Shown here: positions 8,626 to 17,482 of the stretch, one piece after another
Layout of the letters: each line of letters begins with the position of its first letter
Position numbering within the stretch: position 1 is the stretch's first letter
Program-made: the position numbers and the translations under genes
Assembly: GCA_051660685.1 (NCBI GenBank)
Contig: JBOFQB010000085.1
Span: 1 to 64,000 of the forward strand
Length of the DNA stretch: 64,000 bases
Direction of reading: 5' to 3'
Origin: JAVBSX01 sp051660685
GTDB lineage: Bacteria; Planctomycetota; Planctomycetia; Pirellulales; Thermoguttaceae
Notes under the pieces: model-generated
The model's database searches: none
What the model was told of the DNA's origin: nothing
What the model saw: only the letters and a program-made list of their open reading frames with translations

Positions 8626-8697
8626 GTTTAGCCGCGATACAACGTATCGCGCGGACAGAGATTTCAATACGCGCGGAACGTTGTTCCTCGGCTAAAC
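8626..8697 (+). repeat. 72-bp palindromic repeat, family A, copy 4
   Basis: Full-length copy just after uppS. Left arm GATAC/GTATC, right arm GGAAC/GTTCC. Confidence 0.92.
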
Positions 8698-8746
8698 GAC
8701 AGTTTTAGGTCTCGCTGTTACGCAGTTCAATCGTCCATACGAATCA

Positions 8747-10408
8747 ATGACCCGACGTTCGATCCGGCAAAAATTCCTCTTCTGTCTCGTCCTGCTCCTG
8801 GTTTTGGTGTTGACAATCGCCGGAACCGGCCTGTTCTCCCTCTCCCTTTACAGTCAGGTTGTTAGTAACATCGCTTGGAGATCAGACGTTCTTCCCGTTT
8901 CCGCCGATCTCTTGTCCCAAGTCGAGGAACTCAGGATCACTTATCGTGAAATTCAGCTCTTTCATCGTTATCGTTTGCGTGCGACAACCCGAATGACACC
9001 CGCTCTTGAGAGTTTGCCGCAACAATTCTCCGACAAATTTGTTTTAGAAGTCAACGGTTTTGCCGTTACGTTGGAAAAATATATGAATTTCCTCTCAACC
9101 CGCGTTAATTCCGAGCAGGAAAACCAGTTGGGACAAGAATGGACAACGCTTTGTTCGATTTCAACGATTGTGAAAACGGTTCAGACATTAACGGAGGAAC
9201 CCGGTTGGATTTTGGACGGTCTGACGATTGAGCAGATTGAGGAGCCGCTTCAAAATTTGCGGCGATTGACCGGTCAGTTGCCCGCTTATCAACTCGTCGA
9301 TTTGGCCCAGTATTCACAGACGGTTCGGAATCGATACCGAATGCTTTTTTCGCTGTTTGTTCTTTTCGGGATCGGAGCCGGGCTAATGCTCGCCCTCTTG
9401 ATTCGACTCGGTTATCTTTGGGTCTTTCGACCCTTATCAATTCTCATTGCCGGTTCTCGCATGATTGGATCGGGACAATTTCAACATCGGATTGACTTGC
9501 AAACGGCCGATGAAATGTCAGAATTGGCAAATGCTCTGAACGACATGACGGAGAAATTTGAGACGATTCGTCGTGATTTGGATGAAAAAGTCCGACTTCG
9601 CTCGCAAGAAGTGGTTCGGAATGAGCAATTGGCAAGTGTTGGTTTTTTAGCAGCAGGGGTTGCACATGAAATTAACAATCCGCTTGCGTCGATTGCAATG
9701 TGTGCGGAATCGCTTGAACAGCGATTAGGCCGACTTTGGAAGAGCGAAGACAGCAATCAGGCGCATGATAGGGACAAGGAGCCGGGAAAAAGGGCGGATT
9801 CGGGTTTGACAACCGGTCAACCGAAATCGGCCGTTCGACCAGAATCGGATGTCGAGGTGATTCGACATTATCTGGAGATGATTCAAAAAGAGGCATTTCG
9901 TTGCAAGGAGATTACGGAAAAGCTGCTTGATTTTGCGAGGACGGGGCAATGTTCGCGGGAACCGACCGATTTGAAATCGTTGATCTTGGGAATGGTTGAG
10001 ATGATTGCACATCACGGAAAATACCGCGAAAAGGAAATCCGCTTGAACATGCCGCAATCGGTCTACGCTCATGTCAATCCGCAAGAAATCAAACAGGTTG
10101 TCCTGAATCTCCTGACCAACGCCCTTGATTCGATTCGTCCGGGCGGAATCGTGCATGTCCGATTGAGTGAAAAAGACCAACTGGCCCGAATTGAGATCGA
10201 GGATGATGGTTGTGGAATGGATGCTGAAACACTCAAAAACGTGTTTGAACCCTTTTATACACGGAAACAGCAAGGACAGGGAACGGGCTTGGGACTTTCG
10301 ATTACACATCGAATTGTGAGCGATCATTTGGGGCGGATTGAAGCCGAGAGTGCCGGATTGGGGCAAGGGGCGACCTTTCGGGTTGAATTGCCAAAAAACG
10401 GGGAATGA
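8747..10408 (+). CDS. Membrane sensor histidine kinase, NtrB-like
   Basis: A 553-residue two-component sensor. Transmembrane helix 1 is about residues 9-34, a periplasmic helical domain spans 35-199, helix 2 is 200-222, and a HAMP domain covers 223-276. The phosphoacceptor is His307 in G-V-A-H-E-I-N-N-P-L-A-S-I, which is the NtrB/AtoS type. The N box N-L-L-T-N-A-L-D is at 454-461, with E-D-D-G-C-G-M-D and G-T-G-L-G-L-S-I completing the ATPase. An unusual hydrophilic stretch of about 40 residues (330-368: charged, then G/S/P-rich) is inserted in the dimerisation hairpin between the two helices. The next gene on the strand encodes a receiver-like protein, but without a clear phospho-acceptor, so the cognate regulator is unclear. 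Confidence 0.93.
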   Translation: MTRRSIRQKFLFCLVLLLVLVLTIAGTGLFSLSLYSQVVSNIAWRSDVLPVSADLLSQVEELRITYREIQLFHRYRLRATTRMTPALESLPQQFSDKFVLEVNGFAVTLEKYMNFLSTRVNSEQENQLGQEWTTLCSISTIVKTVQTLTEEPGWILDGLTIEQIEEPLQNLRRLTGQLPAYQLVDLAQYSQTVRNRYRMLFSLFVLFGIGAGLMLALLIRLGYLWVFRPLSILIAGSRMIGSGQFQHRIDLQTADEMSELANALNDMTEKFETIRRDLDEKVRLRSQEVVRNEQLASVGFLAAGVAHEINNPLASIAMCAESLEQRLGRLWKSEDSNQAHDRDKEPGKRADSGLTTGQPKSAVRPESDVEVIRHYLEMIQKEAFRCKEITEKLLDFARTGQCSREPTDLKSLILGMVEMIAHHGKYREKEIRLNMPQSVYAHVNPQEIKQVVLNLLTNALDSIRPGGIVHVRLSEKDQLARIEIEDDGCGMDAETLKNVFEPFYTRKQQGQGTGLGLSITHRIVSDHLGRIEAESAGLGQGATFRVELPKNGE

Positions 10409-10422
10409 GGAGCGAATATCCC

Positions 10423-10520
10423 GTTTAGCCGAGGAACAACGTTCCGCGCGTCTCCCCCGTTTAGCCGCAGAACAACGTTCTGCGCGTATTGAAGCGCGAT
10501 ACGTTGTATCGCGGCTAAAC
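10423..10520 (-). repeat. Composite family A repeat (half copy plus internally deleted copy), inverted
   Basis: A left half copy (10423-10453) is joined to a 62-bp copy (10459-10520) that lacks ten bases of the central spacer. The left arm of the second copy reads AGAAC/GTTCT, a further compensatory variant of the stem. Confidence 0.88.
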
Positions 10521-10549
10521 ATCACCAGAATTCTCAACCTTGATCGATT

Positions 10550-11419
10550 ATGTTGAATGTGTTGCAAACCTTTTTGATTGGCAAGGTCAACAGGGCTGAA
10601 TTTGTCGAAACGGTCCGTTCACTTTCCGAACAAACCGATGCTCGCGTGTTTTCCGACTGCAAAAAGGCGGTTGATGTCCTTCTTGCCGAATCCCGACGAG
10701 CGGTTGTTGACCTCATTGTCCTGTTGCAATCGTATCCGAACGAATTTTCGGCGGACTCGCTCAATCAACTTCAAACTCTTTTTCCATTAACGCCTTTTGT
10801 TCTCATTGCCGGTTCCTTTTCAGAAGGTGAATTAAGGACCGGAAACCCGCTTTCTGGAGTTCATCGTTTATATGCCTATGACTGGTCAAATCAGGGCGAA
10901 ACGGAATTGGCTGCAATGATTGCCGGGCGTTTTTCGATTTGGAACCTTCCCACAACCTACGCTCGGGAAGAAATCTACCTTGAACTGTCGAAGGAGCGAC
11001 CTTTACCGGACCCGAGTGAGGTCGAAACGGATTTTCCGTTACAAGGTTGGGTTTTTACAGCGAGGAACATGAGCAGCAATGATGCCGAGATGAACCGTTT
11101 ATTTCACGCCATTCTGCGAAGAAAATGTGGTGAGGTCCGTTTTCTGGACGAATCGGAGATGACCTTTTGGGAAGAAGAGCATCTTGGGCAAGGGTCTGAC
11201 GGGGCCAAGCAGCAATCGGGTCGGCTCTTTTGGGACATTGGCGAAACGGACCTTGAGAAAGTCGTTGCGGTTCTCGCACGATTGCGGTTGCAATTGCCGC
11301 ATACGACGCTCACTGTTTTCTGTTCAGCACCTCGATTGGAAGAACGTCAACGGTTGCAAAAAATGGGGGCCGATCACGTCATTGCCAAACCTTTTGATCT
11401 TGGTCCCCTCTTGCGTTAA
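10550..11419 (+). CDS. Protein with degenerate receiver-like domains
   Basis: A 289-residue soluble protein with no named family recognised. Residues about 165-289 resemble a response-regulator receiver fold: alternating hydrophobic strands, T-V-F-C-S-A as the strand-4 region, and G-A-D-H-V-I-A-K-P-F-D at the end with the conserved lysine (280). The usual phospho-acceptor aspartate is not in a canonical D-x-x-M-P context; W-D-I-G-E at 228-232 is the nearest candidate. Residues 1-130 show a second, weaker alternating pattern with S-D near 35 and L-I-A-G at 85-88, so the protein may be a tandem pseudo-receiver. It lies 141 bases downstream of the histidine kinase and ends facing the hybrid kinase. 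A role in signalling is inferred from fold and neighbourhood only. Confidence 0.7.
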   Translation: MLNVLQTFLIGKVNRAEFVETVRSLSEQTDARVFSDCKKAVDVLLAESRRAVVDLIVLLQSYPNEFSADSLNQLQTLFPLTPFVLIAGSFSEGELRTGNPLSGVHRLYAYDWSNQGETELAAMIAGRFSIWNLPTTYAREEIYLELSKERPLPDPSEVETDFPLQGWVFTARNMSSNDAEMNRLFHAILRRKCGEVRFLDESEMTFWEEEHLGQGSDGAKQQSGRLFWDIGETDLEKVVAVLARLRLQLPHTTLTVFCSAPRLEERQRLQKMGADHVIAKPFDLGPLLR

Positions 11420-11444
11420 ACAAGCTCCATCGGAGCGATCTAAT

Positions 11445-11516
11445 GTTTAGCCGCGATACAACGTATCGCGCGTTCCGAAATTTTAATACGCGCGGAACGT
11501 TGTTCCTCGGCTAAAC
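11445..11516 (+). repeat. 72-bp palindromic repeat, family A, copy 6
   Basis: Full-length copy between the convergent receiver-like gene and the hybrid kinase gene. The central spacer is altered (TTCCGAAATTTTAA) while the arms are intact. A family B hairpin (AGCTCCATCGGAGCG) directly precedes it. Confidence 0.9.
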
Positions 11517-11547
11517 GACAGCGTACTTAGTTCGGCGCAAGCCGGTC

Positions 11548-14500
11548 TCAAATTAAACTTTGTATGTCGTCAATAATAAGCCGATTCGCCAAATGTTTCA
11601 GCTTATCAAGCTGTTCTTTGGCACTATCATGGTCAAATTCATCCGCCAGTTCCTTGACCCGCTTGAGTCCCTGCTCGATCTCTTCACCATATTCGTACTC
11701 CAACAGGTCATCAACATACCCAATCGTCGCCGTCGTGTCATATTCCTCCAACGCCGACCGAATGTCCGCAAGAACCTTCTCCAGATGTTCCATATTGCCA
11801 AGCTCCCTTTGAAGCTGCGCCCTACTGTCCACTTCGGCAAAAACAGTATGAAGACTTTTTCCCAGTTCATCCAGTCGCGCAACAAACGACGACGTGTTTT
11901 TCTGACAGAAGCCGAAATTCCCTTCTTTCGCCGCTTTTTCGAGTTGCGCCGCCTCTTCCGAAAGGGCAACACAGCCAAGTCCCGCTAAAACACCTTTGAC
12001 TCCATGAACTTCGATTGCATACGAGGAGACTTCCTCTTGATCGAGAAACCGTGACAGTTGACGCGAATGATCCGGCACTTTACGTTCAAGAAGTCGCAAG
12101 GTCGAGACATACCCTTTCCAATTTCCCCCCGCACGAATCAGCCCCAACGAAACGTCCAGTTCACGAACCCGATCCTCAAGAAGCACCCGCACTCCCCCCG
12201 TCGTGTCATCCGCCAAATCTTCCCCCCCCCTCTGTTTCTTCAATGTCTCAATGCGATACTTCTCTTGCGGAAGAAACTCCATCAGGGTCCGTCGCAATTC
12301 GCTCTTATCAATCGGTTTGGAAACAAATCCATTCATCCCGGACGCCTCAAACATTTCTTTGGCTCCTGAAACCGCATTCGCCGTAAAAGCAACAATCGGT
12401 ATCTGCTCATACTCCCCGCCCAACATCCGTATCTGTTGCGTCGCCTCAATACCATCCATCTCCGGCATCATGTGATCCATAAAAACAATGTCATAATTCC
12501 CTCGTTGAATCATCTTGATTGCCTCAAAACCCGAAATCGCCGTATCAATCTCCGCCCCAAAGGAGCCGAACATTCCATTCGCTACATTGAGGTTAATTTC
12601 ATTGTCATCCACAACCAAAATCCGAACCGAAGAATCAAGAATCAGGTTCTGTTCCTCCGTTTGGACCTGCGAGGTCACTTTCGACGCATCCCCCAACTTC
12701 TTGGGTATCACAAAACTAAACGTCGTCCCCTCTCCATAAACGCTCGCAACCGAAAGAGTCCCGCCCATAAGTTCAACGATACTCTTGCAGATGCTCAGTC
12801 CAAGTCCCGTTCCTTTTGCATGGGCCGTATACTGTTGATTGACCTGACTGAACGCTTGGAACAGTTTCGACATGTCTTCTTCACGAATGCCAAGTCCCGT
12901 ATCGACCACATCAAAGCGAATCATCGAACCCTGATCCGTCACAATCAGTTGAACACTCCCTTTTTCCGTAAATTTCAGAGCATTCCCCAGCAAATTCCAA
13001 AGCGTTTGTTTCAATCGCGTTTCATCACCAAAAAGACAAACCGGGAGATCGCCCACTTTTTCAAGCGAAATGTTCAGGTTCTTATTCTTCGCAATAAAGC
13101 CCAGCATACTGACCACATTATCGAGCATCTCCATGAAATTGTAATGCTTCGGAACAAGGTCCATCTTGCCCGCTTCCAACTTGGAAAAATCCAACAAATC
13201 GTTGATGATCGTCAACAACGTGTCCGCCGAACGTTTAATATCGCTCACATAACTGCGCTGCTTCGTCGTGAGATTCTCATCCATAAGTAAACCCGACATG
13301 CCGACGATTGCATTCATCGGGGTTCGGATTTCATGCGACATGTTAGCGAGAAACCGCGTCTTCACATCCGCCAGTTTCTCCGCCCGTTCACTTTCAAAAA
13401 TCAACTTCAAATTACTATCGGCCAGTTTCTCCTTCGTTTCATGTTCCATCAATGTAACCGCAATCAAATGCGCACACATTTCGATCACTTCGATTTCTCG
13501 CGCCGAAAATTCCTGTTCAAACCGGCAATTTTCTAGTCGAAGCGTCCCCCAAAAAGTTTCGTCCACATAAATGGGAACCGAATAAAGCGATTGAAAACCA
13601 AATTTTTTGGCGTACGCTCGGGTTTTACCCTTTACGGTGCTAAGACGAAAAAGCATCGCCCGCCGATTTTGCATCGCTTCCATCCAGTTCTTGTAATCGT
13701 CCGAATCAATACTTGGTGAAGCAAAGCGTTGCCACATAATCGAGGGCACACCTTCACCCACATATTCGTAATTGACTTGGATCGTAACGGAACCATCTTC
13801 GAAAAATTCAGGGCAAGAGATACAAACCCGGTCCATCTGAAGCACCTGACCCAGTATTTCCAACGAGTCCGTAATCCGTTCGCCAATGTCCCAATTATTT
13901 GTCGACGCCAATTTCGCCGCAACCTGACTGACCGAGGTCGAGAGAATATTACTCCGCGTCAGTTGCGATTGAATTTCATTTTGAACAATCGCCGACGCGA
14001 AAATGTCCGCACATGTTTGCAACACCTCGACCTCACCGTCCTGAAAATCACGCTTATTTTCGGAATCGGTGAAGCAAACAAAGCCCCAGAATGCGCCTTC
14101 TATGATGATCGGTACGGCAACGATAGAAACGACTCCGCAATGACGCAAAAACCTTTTTTCGATGGTGTCGATCTCATCCACACTGCAAATAACAACTTCG
14201 CCCGCCTGAAATGTTTCTAACCAATTCGGCAAAGCGACTTCATAATAGACCCCCGTTTCACATTCCCGCCAATGATCGCAAATCTTAGCCGTTTCAGCAA
14301 GCCAAACATGAATTCTTCGGAAAAAGAGCGCCCCCTTATGATCCTGAAAATTTTTATAGATGGAGACTCGATGTGTATTCGTCACTTCAGCAACAAGTTG
14401 CAATCCCTGTTGAACACGATTCTCAAACATCCCCAAATCAGACGACATGAGAATCTCGGCAATCTTATTCGTCGCCGCACGAATCATTTCAACCCGTTGC

Positions 14501-16491
14501 AATGAGGCCTGAAGAGCCTTTTCCTTCCGTAAATCACGAATGTACCCCCCCAGCAGAATTCTATCATCCATCTCCAGACGAACCAACGTCACCTCCGCCG
14601 GTATCTGTTCTCCTGACATGTTCTGGTGCATCCATTCAAACTGTTCATGACCGGTCGCAAGGGCCAATTGAATTTTTTGAAAAGCCAATTCTTTTGACAG
14701 ACTCCCATCCGGTTGATATTTCGGGGATAAATCCGTCGTCGACGTTCCGTAGTCCTCCCGGCTCGAAAGTCCAAAGAGGCGAACCGCTTCGAGATTGCAG
14801 TCGATCAGTTGCATATTTTCATCCCGCAATGTACACGCGATTGGATTAGCATCCAGCATCAGTTGCATCTGACGGTGTGTACTATCCACTTCGCTTTGCA
14901 GTTTTTTTTCTTCTCGCAAATCGCGTGAACAACTGACCAGAATGACACCATCCCCCATTTGAACCCGTTTGATTGTTATCTCAACCGGAATCAACGTCCC
15001 ATCCAGATGCCGATGGAGCCATTCAAACCGTTCATAACCCAATTCAAACGCACTGTTGATCTTTTCTTTAGCCATATCAACAGAATTCTGTCCATTCGGT
15101 TGGTACTCCGGCGAAAGTTCAAAAAATCGCTCTTGAAATTCTTCCCGGGTCTCAACACCATGCAGGGCAAGGTGGACCTGGTTACAGTCCAGAAAATGGA
15201 GTTTCTCATCAAAAATGGTGACTCCAACGGGAAGGGCTTCGATCATTTGCCGCATCCGATCTCCCGCCTCTTCATACGCAATCATTCGGGCTTCCGTCTC
15301 AACCATTGCTTGAGCCGTACTTTCTTCCTGACTGACATCACGAATGTAGGCAACGAGCAGGTTTTTTGGCCCTTGCTGCACTCGCATCAGTGTCACATCG
15401 GCAGGAAATTCATCCCCATATCGATTGATATGAATCCACCTGAAGTGTGCGATTCCATTGGTCCGCGCTTCACCTCGCACTTCCCAAGCATATTCTTCGC
15501 TTGTCTTACCATTCGGTTGGAATTCAGGACTCATGCGAGCAAAACGCTGATCGGCATCCGCCACATCTTGAAAACCAAACAGTCGCATCATCTCCTTGTT
15601 GCAATCAATCAGTTTGAAATCGGTATCTCGAATCATACAGCCAATCGGCATTGCATCGAGCATGATTTTTTGGTTCTTGGCACTCAATCGCAACATTTGC
15701 TTCATCAGCATATGGGCAATGAGAATAAAAATCAGCACAAAAACAATTTGTATCCCCGTTTGAAGAATCAGTTCCGCCGAGAAAAAACTGTTATATTTCG
15801 TGAACTTGTAATTGATCTGCAATTCGTACAGCTTCAAAAATTCGCCAAGATTCTCCGCAATGTTGTTTTCATACGATTCATAGAGCGATCCATATAAGGC
15901 CCGCTCTGTAAACTGCTCGACTGTTTCATCATCAAGGGGAACAAGGGGACCTGGAACGATTTCGCCCGTTTTGACCGATTCCATTGCCTGTATCTCATAA
16001 AGAGACAGTTCATTACTTTCTTCTTCGGCCCGAAGAAAAAAATGTTTCTCATTTTCCGTCAAACCCATTTGTTCAAGAACTTCGCTCTCAGAAATTTGCT
16101 GGTTCTGGTAGAAAACAGAAAGTCGGCTGTCTCGCACAAGCGGACGTGGAATTTCCCCGGAACTCCATTGCAGCATCTCCATGTACCGATTGTAATAGGA
16201 GACATCACCTGTCATGCAATAAGATCGTGACAAATACGTCAGATCGCGGGAAAGAGTTCGGAATTCTTCGGCGACCAACCCGATCATATACCGTTTATTT
16301 TCTTCATCGACCAGTTTTTTAACGGTTGACCGCTGATAAAAATTCAGGGTGAAGATCAGGATAAAAAGGGCAACAAGCAAACCTACAATGAGTCCGCCGC
16401 GTATATTAAAAATAAACTCTCTCATATTATCGGGAAGCGAATTATCGGGAAGCGAAGATGGAATCGAGCTTGGCGAAAACCGCTTCTTCAT
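11548..16491 (-). CDS. Large hybrid sensor histidine kinase with PAS, GAF, receiver and HPt domains
   Basis: A complete phosphorelay in 1647 residues. TM1 is 31-53, an extracytoplasmic helical domain 54-240 and TM2 241-264. Three PAS domains lie at about 275-390, 410-525 and 540-660, and two GAF domains at about 685-835 and 865-1015. HisKA has His1053 in S-H-E-I-R-T-P-M-N, followed by HATPase at 1150-1265 (N-L-L-G-N-A-L-K-F; G-T-G-L-G-L-S-I). The receiver is at 1289-1407 with D-D at 1295-1296, Asp1339 and Lys1392. A C-terminal HPt domain has His1496 in E-V-H-G-V-K-G. The three PAS domains share the P-E/K-Y/F-Q-P-N/D-G motif and look like internal duplicates. The first 22 residues are read over the end of the upstream gene; the ATG at 16425 (M-R-E-F-I-F), just before TM1, is a likely alternative start. 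No output domain is present, so it must signal through a separate protein. Confidence 0.95.
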   Translation of the reverse strand: MKKRFSPSSIPSSLPDNSLPDNMREFIFNIRGGLIVGLLVALFILIFTLNFYQRSTVKKLVDEENKRYMIGLVAEEFRTLSRDLTYLSRSYCMTGDVSYYNRYMEMLQWSSGEIPRPLVRDSRLSVFYQNQQISESEVLEQMGLTENEKHFFLRAEEESNELSLYEIQAMESVKTGEIVPGPLVPLDDETVEQFTERALYGSLYESYENNIAENLGEFLKLYELQINYKFTKYNSFFSAELILQTGIQIVFVLIFILIAHMLMKQMLRLSAKNQKIMLDAMPIGCMIRDTDFKLIDCNKEMMRLFGFQDVADADQRFARMSPEFQPNGKTSEEYAWEVRGEARTNGIAHFRWIHINRYGDEFPADVTLMRVQQGPKNLLVAYIRDVSQEESTAQAMVETEARMIAYEEAGDRMRQMIEALPVGVTIFDEKLHFLDCNQVHLALHGVETREEFQERFFELSPEYQPNGQNSVDMAKEKINSAFELGYERFEWLHRHLDGTLIPVEITIKRVQMGDGVILVSCSRDLREEKKLQSEVDSTHRQMQLMLDANPIACTLRDENMQLIDCNLEAVRLFGLSSREDYGTSTTDLSPKYQPDGSLSKELAFQKIQLALATGHEQFEWMHQNMSGEQIPAEVTLVRLEMDDRILLGGYIRDLRKEKALQASLQRVEMIRAATNKIAEILMSSDLGMFENRVQQGLQLVAEVTNTHRVSIYKNFQDHKGALFFRRIHVWLAETAKICDHWRECETGVYYEVALPNWLETFQAGEVVICSVDEIDTIEKRFLRHCGVVSIVAVPIIIEGAFWGFVCFTDSENKRDFQDGEVEVLQTCADIFASAIVQNEIQSQLTRSNILSTSVSQVAAKLASTNNWDIGERITDSLEILGQVLQMDRVCISCPEFFEDGSVTIQVNYEYVGEGVPSIMWQRFASPSIDSDDYKNWMEAMQNRRAMLFRLSTVKGKTRAYAKKFGFQSLYSVPIYVDETFWGTLRLENCRFEQEFSAREIEVIEMCAHLIAVTLMEHETKEKLADSNLKLIFESERAEKLADVKTRFLANMSHEIRTPMNAIVGMSGLLMDENLTTKQRSYVSDIKRSADTLLTIINDLLDFSKLEAGKMDLVPKHYNFMEMLDNVVSMLGFIAKNKNLNISLEKVGDLPVCLFGDETRLKQTLWNLLGNALKFTEKGSVQLIVTDQGSMIRFDVVDTGLGIREEDMSKLFQAFSQVNQQYTAHAKGTGLGLSICKSIVELMGGTLSVASVYGEGTTFSFVIPKKLGDASKVTSQVQTEEQNLILDSSVRILVVDDNEINLNVANGMFGSFGAEIDTAISGFEAIKMIQRGNYDIVFMDHMMPEMDGIEATQQIRMLGGEYEQIPIVAFTANAVSGAKEMFEASGMNGFVSKPIDKSELRRTLMEFLPQEKYRIETLKKQRGGEDLADDTTGGVRVLLEDRVRELDVSLGLIRAGGNWKGYVSTLRLLERKVPDHSRQLSRFLDQEEVSSYAIEVHGVKGVLAGLGCVALSEEAAQLEKAAKEGNFGFCQKNTSSFVARLDELGKSLHTVFAEVDSRAQLQRELGNMEHLEKVLADIRSALEEYDTTATIGYVDDLLEYEYGEEIEQGLKRVKELADEFDHDSAKEQLDKLKHLANRLIIDDIQSLI
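16426..16455. repeat. Perfect tandem duplication of 15 bases at a gene junction
   Basis: ATTATCGGGAAGCGA occurs twice head to tail at 16426-16440 and 16441-16455. The distal copy holds the stop codon of the receiver gene and both copies fall within the possible N-terminus of the hybrid kinase (S-L-P-D-N twice). Confidence 0.9.
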
Positions 16492-17482
16492 TGCACGGTT
16501 TTACAAGAAAATCAGTGATTCCCATGTCAAAGGCTTTCGTGACGTATTCCGCCGTTGCGTTTGCGGTCAGGAAAACTATGGGAGCGAGTTTACGGCGCAT
16601 ACGAATTGCTGCAACCAGTTCATAACCATTCATTTTCGGCATGTCAATATCGAGAATATAGACATCCGGGATATTGGTTTCCAAATACCTAAGTGCCGCT
16701 TCACCTGAAGTGACACCGATAAATTTGTACTTATCGCCAATGATTGTTCTTAACATCGAAAGGTTTTGCGGCATGTCATCAACCCCGAGAATAATCCGTT
16801 TTCTCGGGTTCGTTCCAGCAGCAGGTGTGTTCGCTTGCAGTTCCTCAAGCACCCGAACCGCCTTGTCAAATTCAAAGGAATGAACCAGATTGTTGATTTG
16901 TGCCAAACGTCCTGACATTCCCAGATTTTCCAATTTTTCGAGCAATCCCAGACTTTTTTCACCATCATACTCCGAAAGAGCCTGTTTGAGCAACGTCAGC
17001 AGATTCCCCAGTGATTGCTGTTGTTGCTGTTGCACGGATTGTTGTGATTGCGGTTGTTGTTGAGGTTGCACCCCTGATCCCCGCAAAAGACGCTCTGTCG
17101 AGTTGCTCGGTCCCTGTCGCCTTGCTGTTTGAATTGCAATAGAAAAAGCGGTCAAATTCGAGACCAATCGTTCGATGTGAACGGTACAATGACCGGCTCC
17201 GCGCAAACGCAGACACTCAAGGATGTAGTCACAATCACTTTCCAGACGTTGAGCATAACAGGAATGGAGCGTTGTTTTGATTTGCCGCAACAACACTTCC
17301 AGACGTTGATGATTGGACCGGAACAGTTCGACCCCGAGAATTTTCGTCGTTGTCGGCACATATTCCGCGAACTGTTCCATTTCGGCAGAACAGTTCAGCA
17401 GGTCTTCCGCCGCGACTTCAAACGGGGGATTAATATATCCTGAAGACGTTAGATAGTCAAAAAATGTGGATAAATCTCTCAT
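16442..17482 (-). CDS. Response regulator with HPt-like N-terminus, poly-Q linker and C-terminal receiver
   Basis: A 346-residue protein. Residues 1-125 are helical and could be an HPt-like or sensory bundle (candidates His58, His73), but no canonical H-x-x-K-G motif is present. Residues 138-157 are a glutamine-rich linker, then come two helices. A receiver domain covers 229-345: acidic pair D235-D236, phospho-acceptor Asp278 in L-D-I-D-M-P-K-M-N-G, T306 and K328-P. No DNA-binding domain follows, so it resembles a single-domain CheY-like output. The stop lies 50 bases inside the longest reading of the hybrid kinase gene, and the two are surely one operon; this protein is the natural partner of that kinase. 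The start ATG is at 17482. Confidence 0.9.
   Translation of the reverse strand: MRDLSTFFDYLTSSGYINPPFEVAAEDLLNCSAEMEQFAEYVPTTTKILGVELFRSNHQRLEVLLRQIKTTLHSCYAQRLESDCDYILECLRLRGAGHCTVHIERLVSNLTAFSIAIQTARRQGPSNSTERLLRGSGVQPQQQPQSQQSVQQQQQQSLGNLLTLLKQALSEYDGEKSLGLLEKLENLGMSGRLAQINNLVHSFEFDKAVRVLEELQANTPAAGTNPRKRIILGVDDMPQNLSMLRTIIGDKYKFIGVTSGEAALRYLETNIPDVYILDIDMPKMNGYELVAAIRMRRKLAPIVFLTANATAEYVTKAFDMGITDFLVKPCNEEAVFAKLDSIFASR

Noticed and set aside
581..11516. CRISPR array formed by the 72-bp repeats
   Set aside because: Copies are 0.9 to 5 kb apart in both orientations with genes between them; no uniform spacers and no cas genes.
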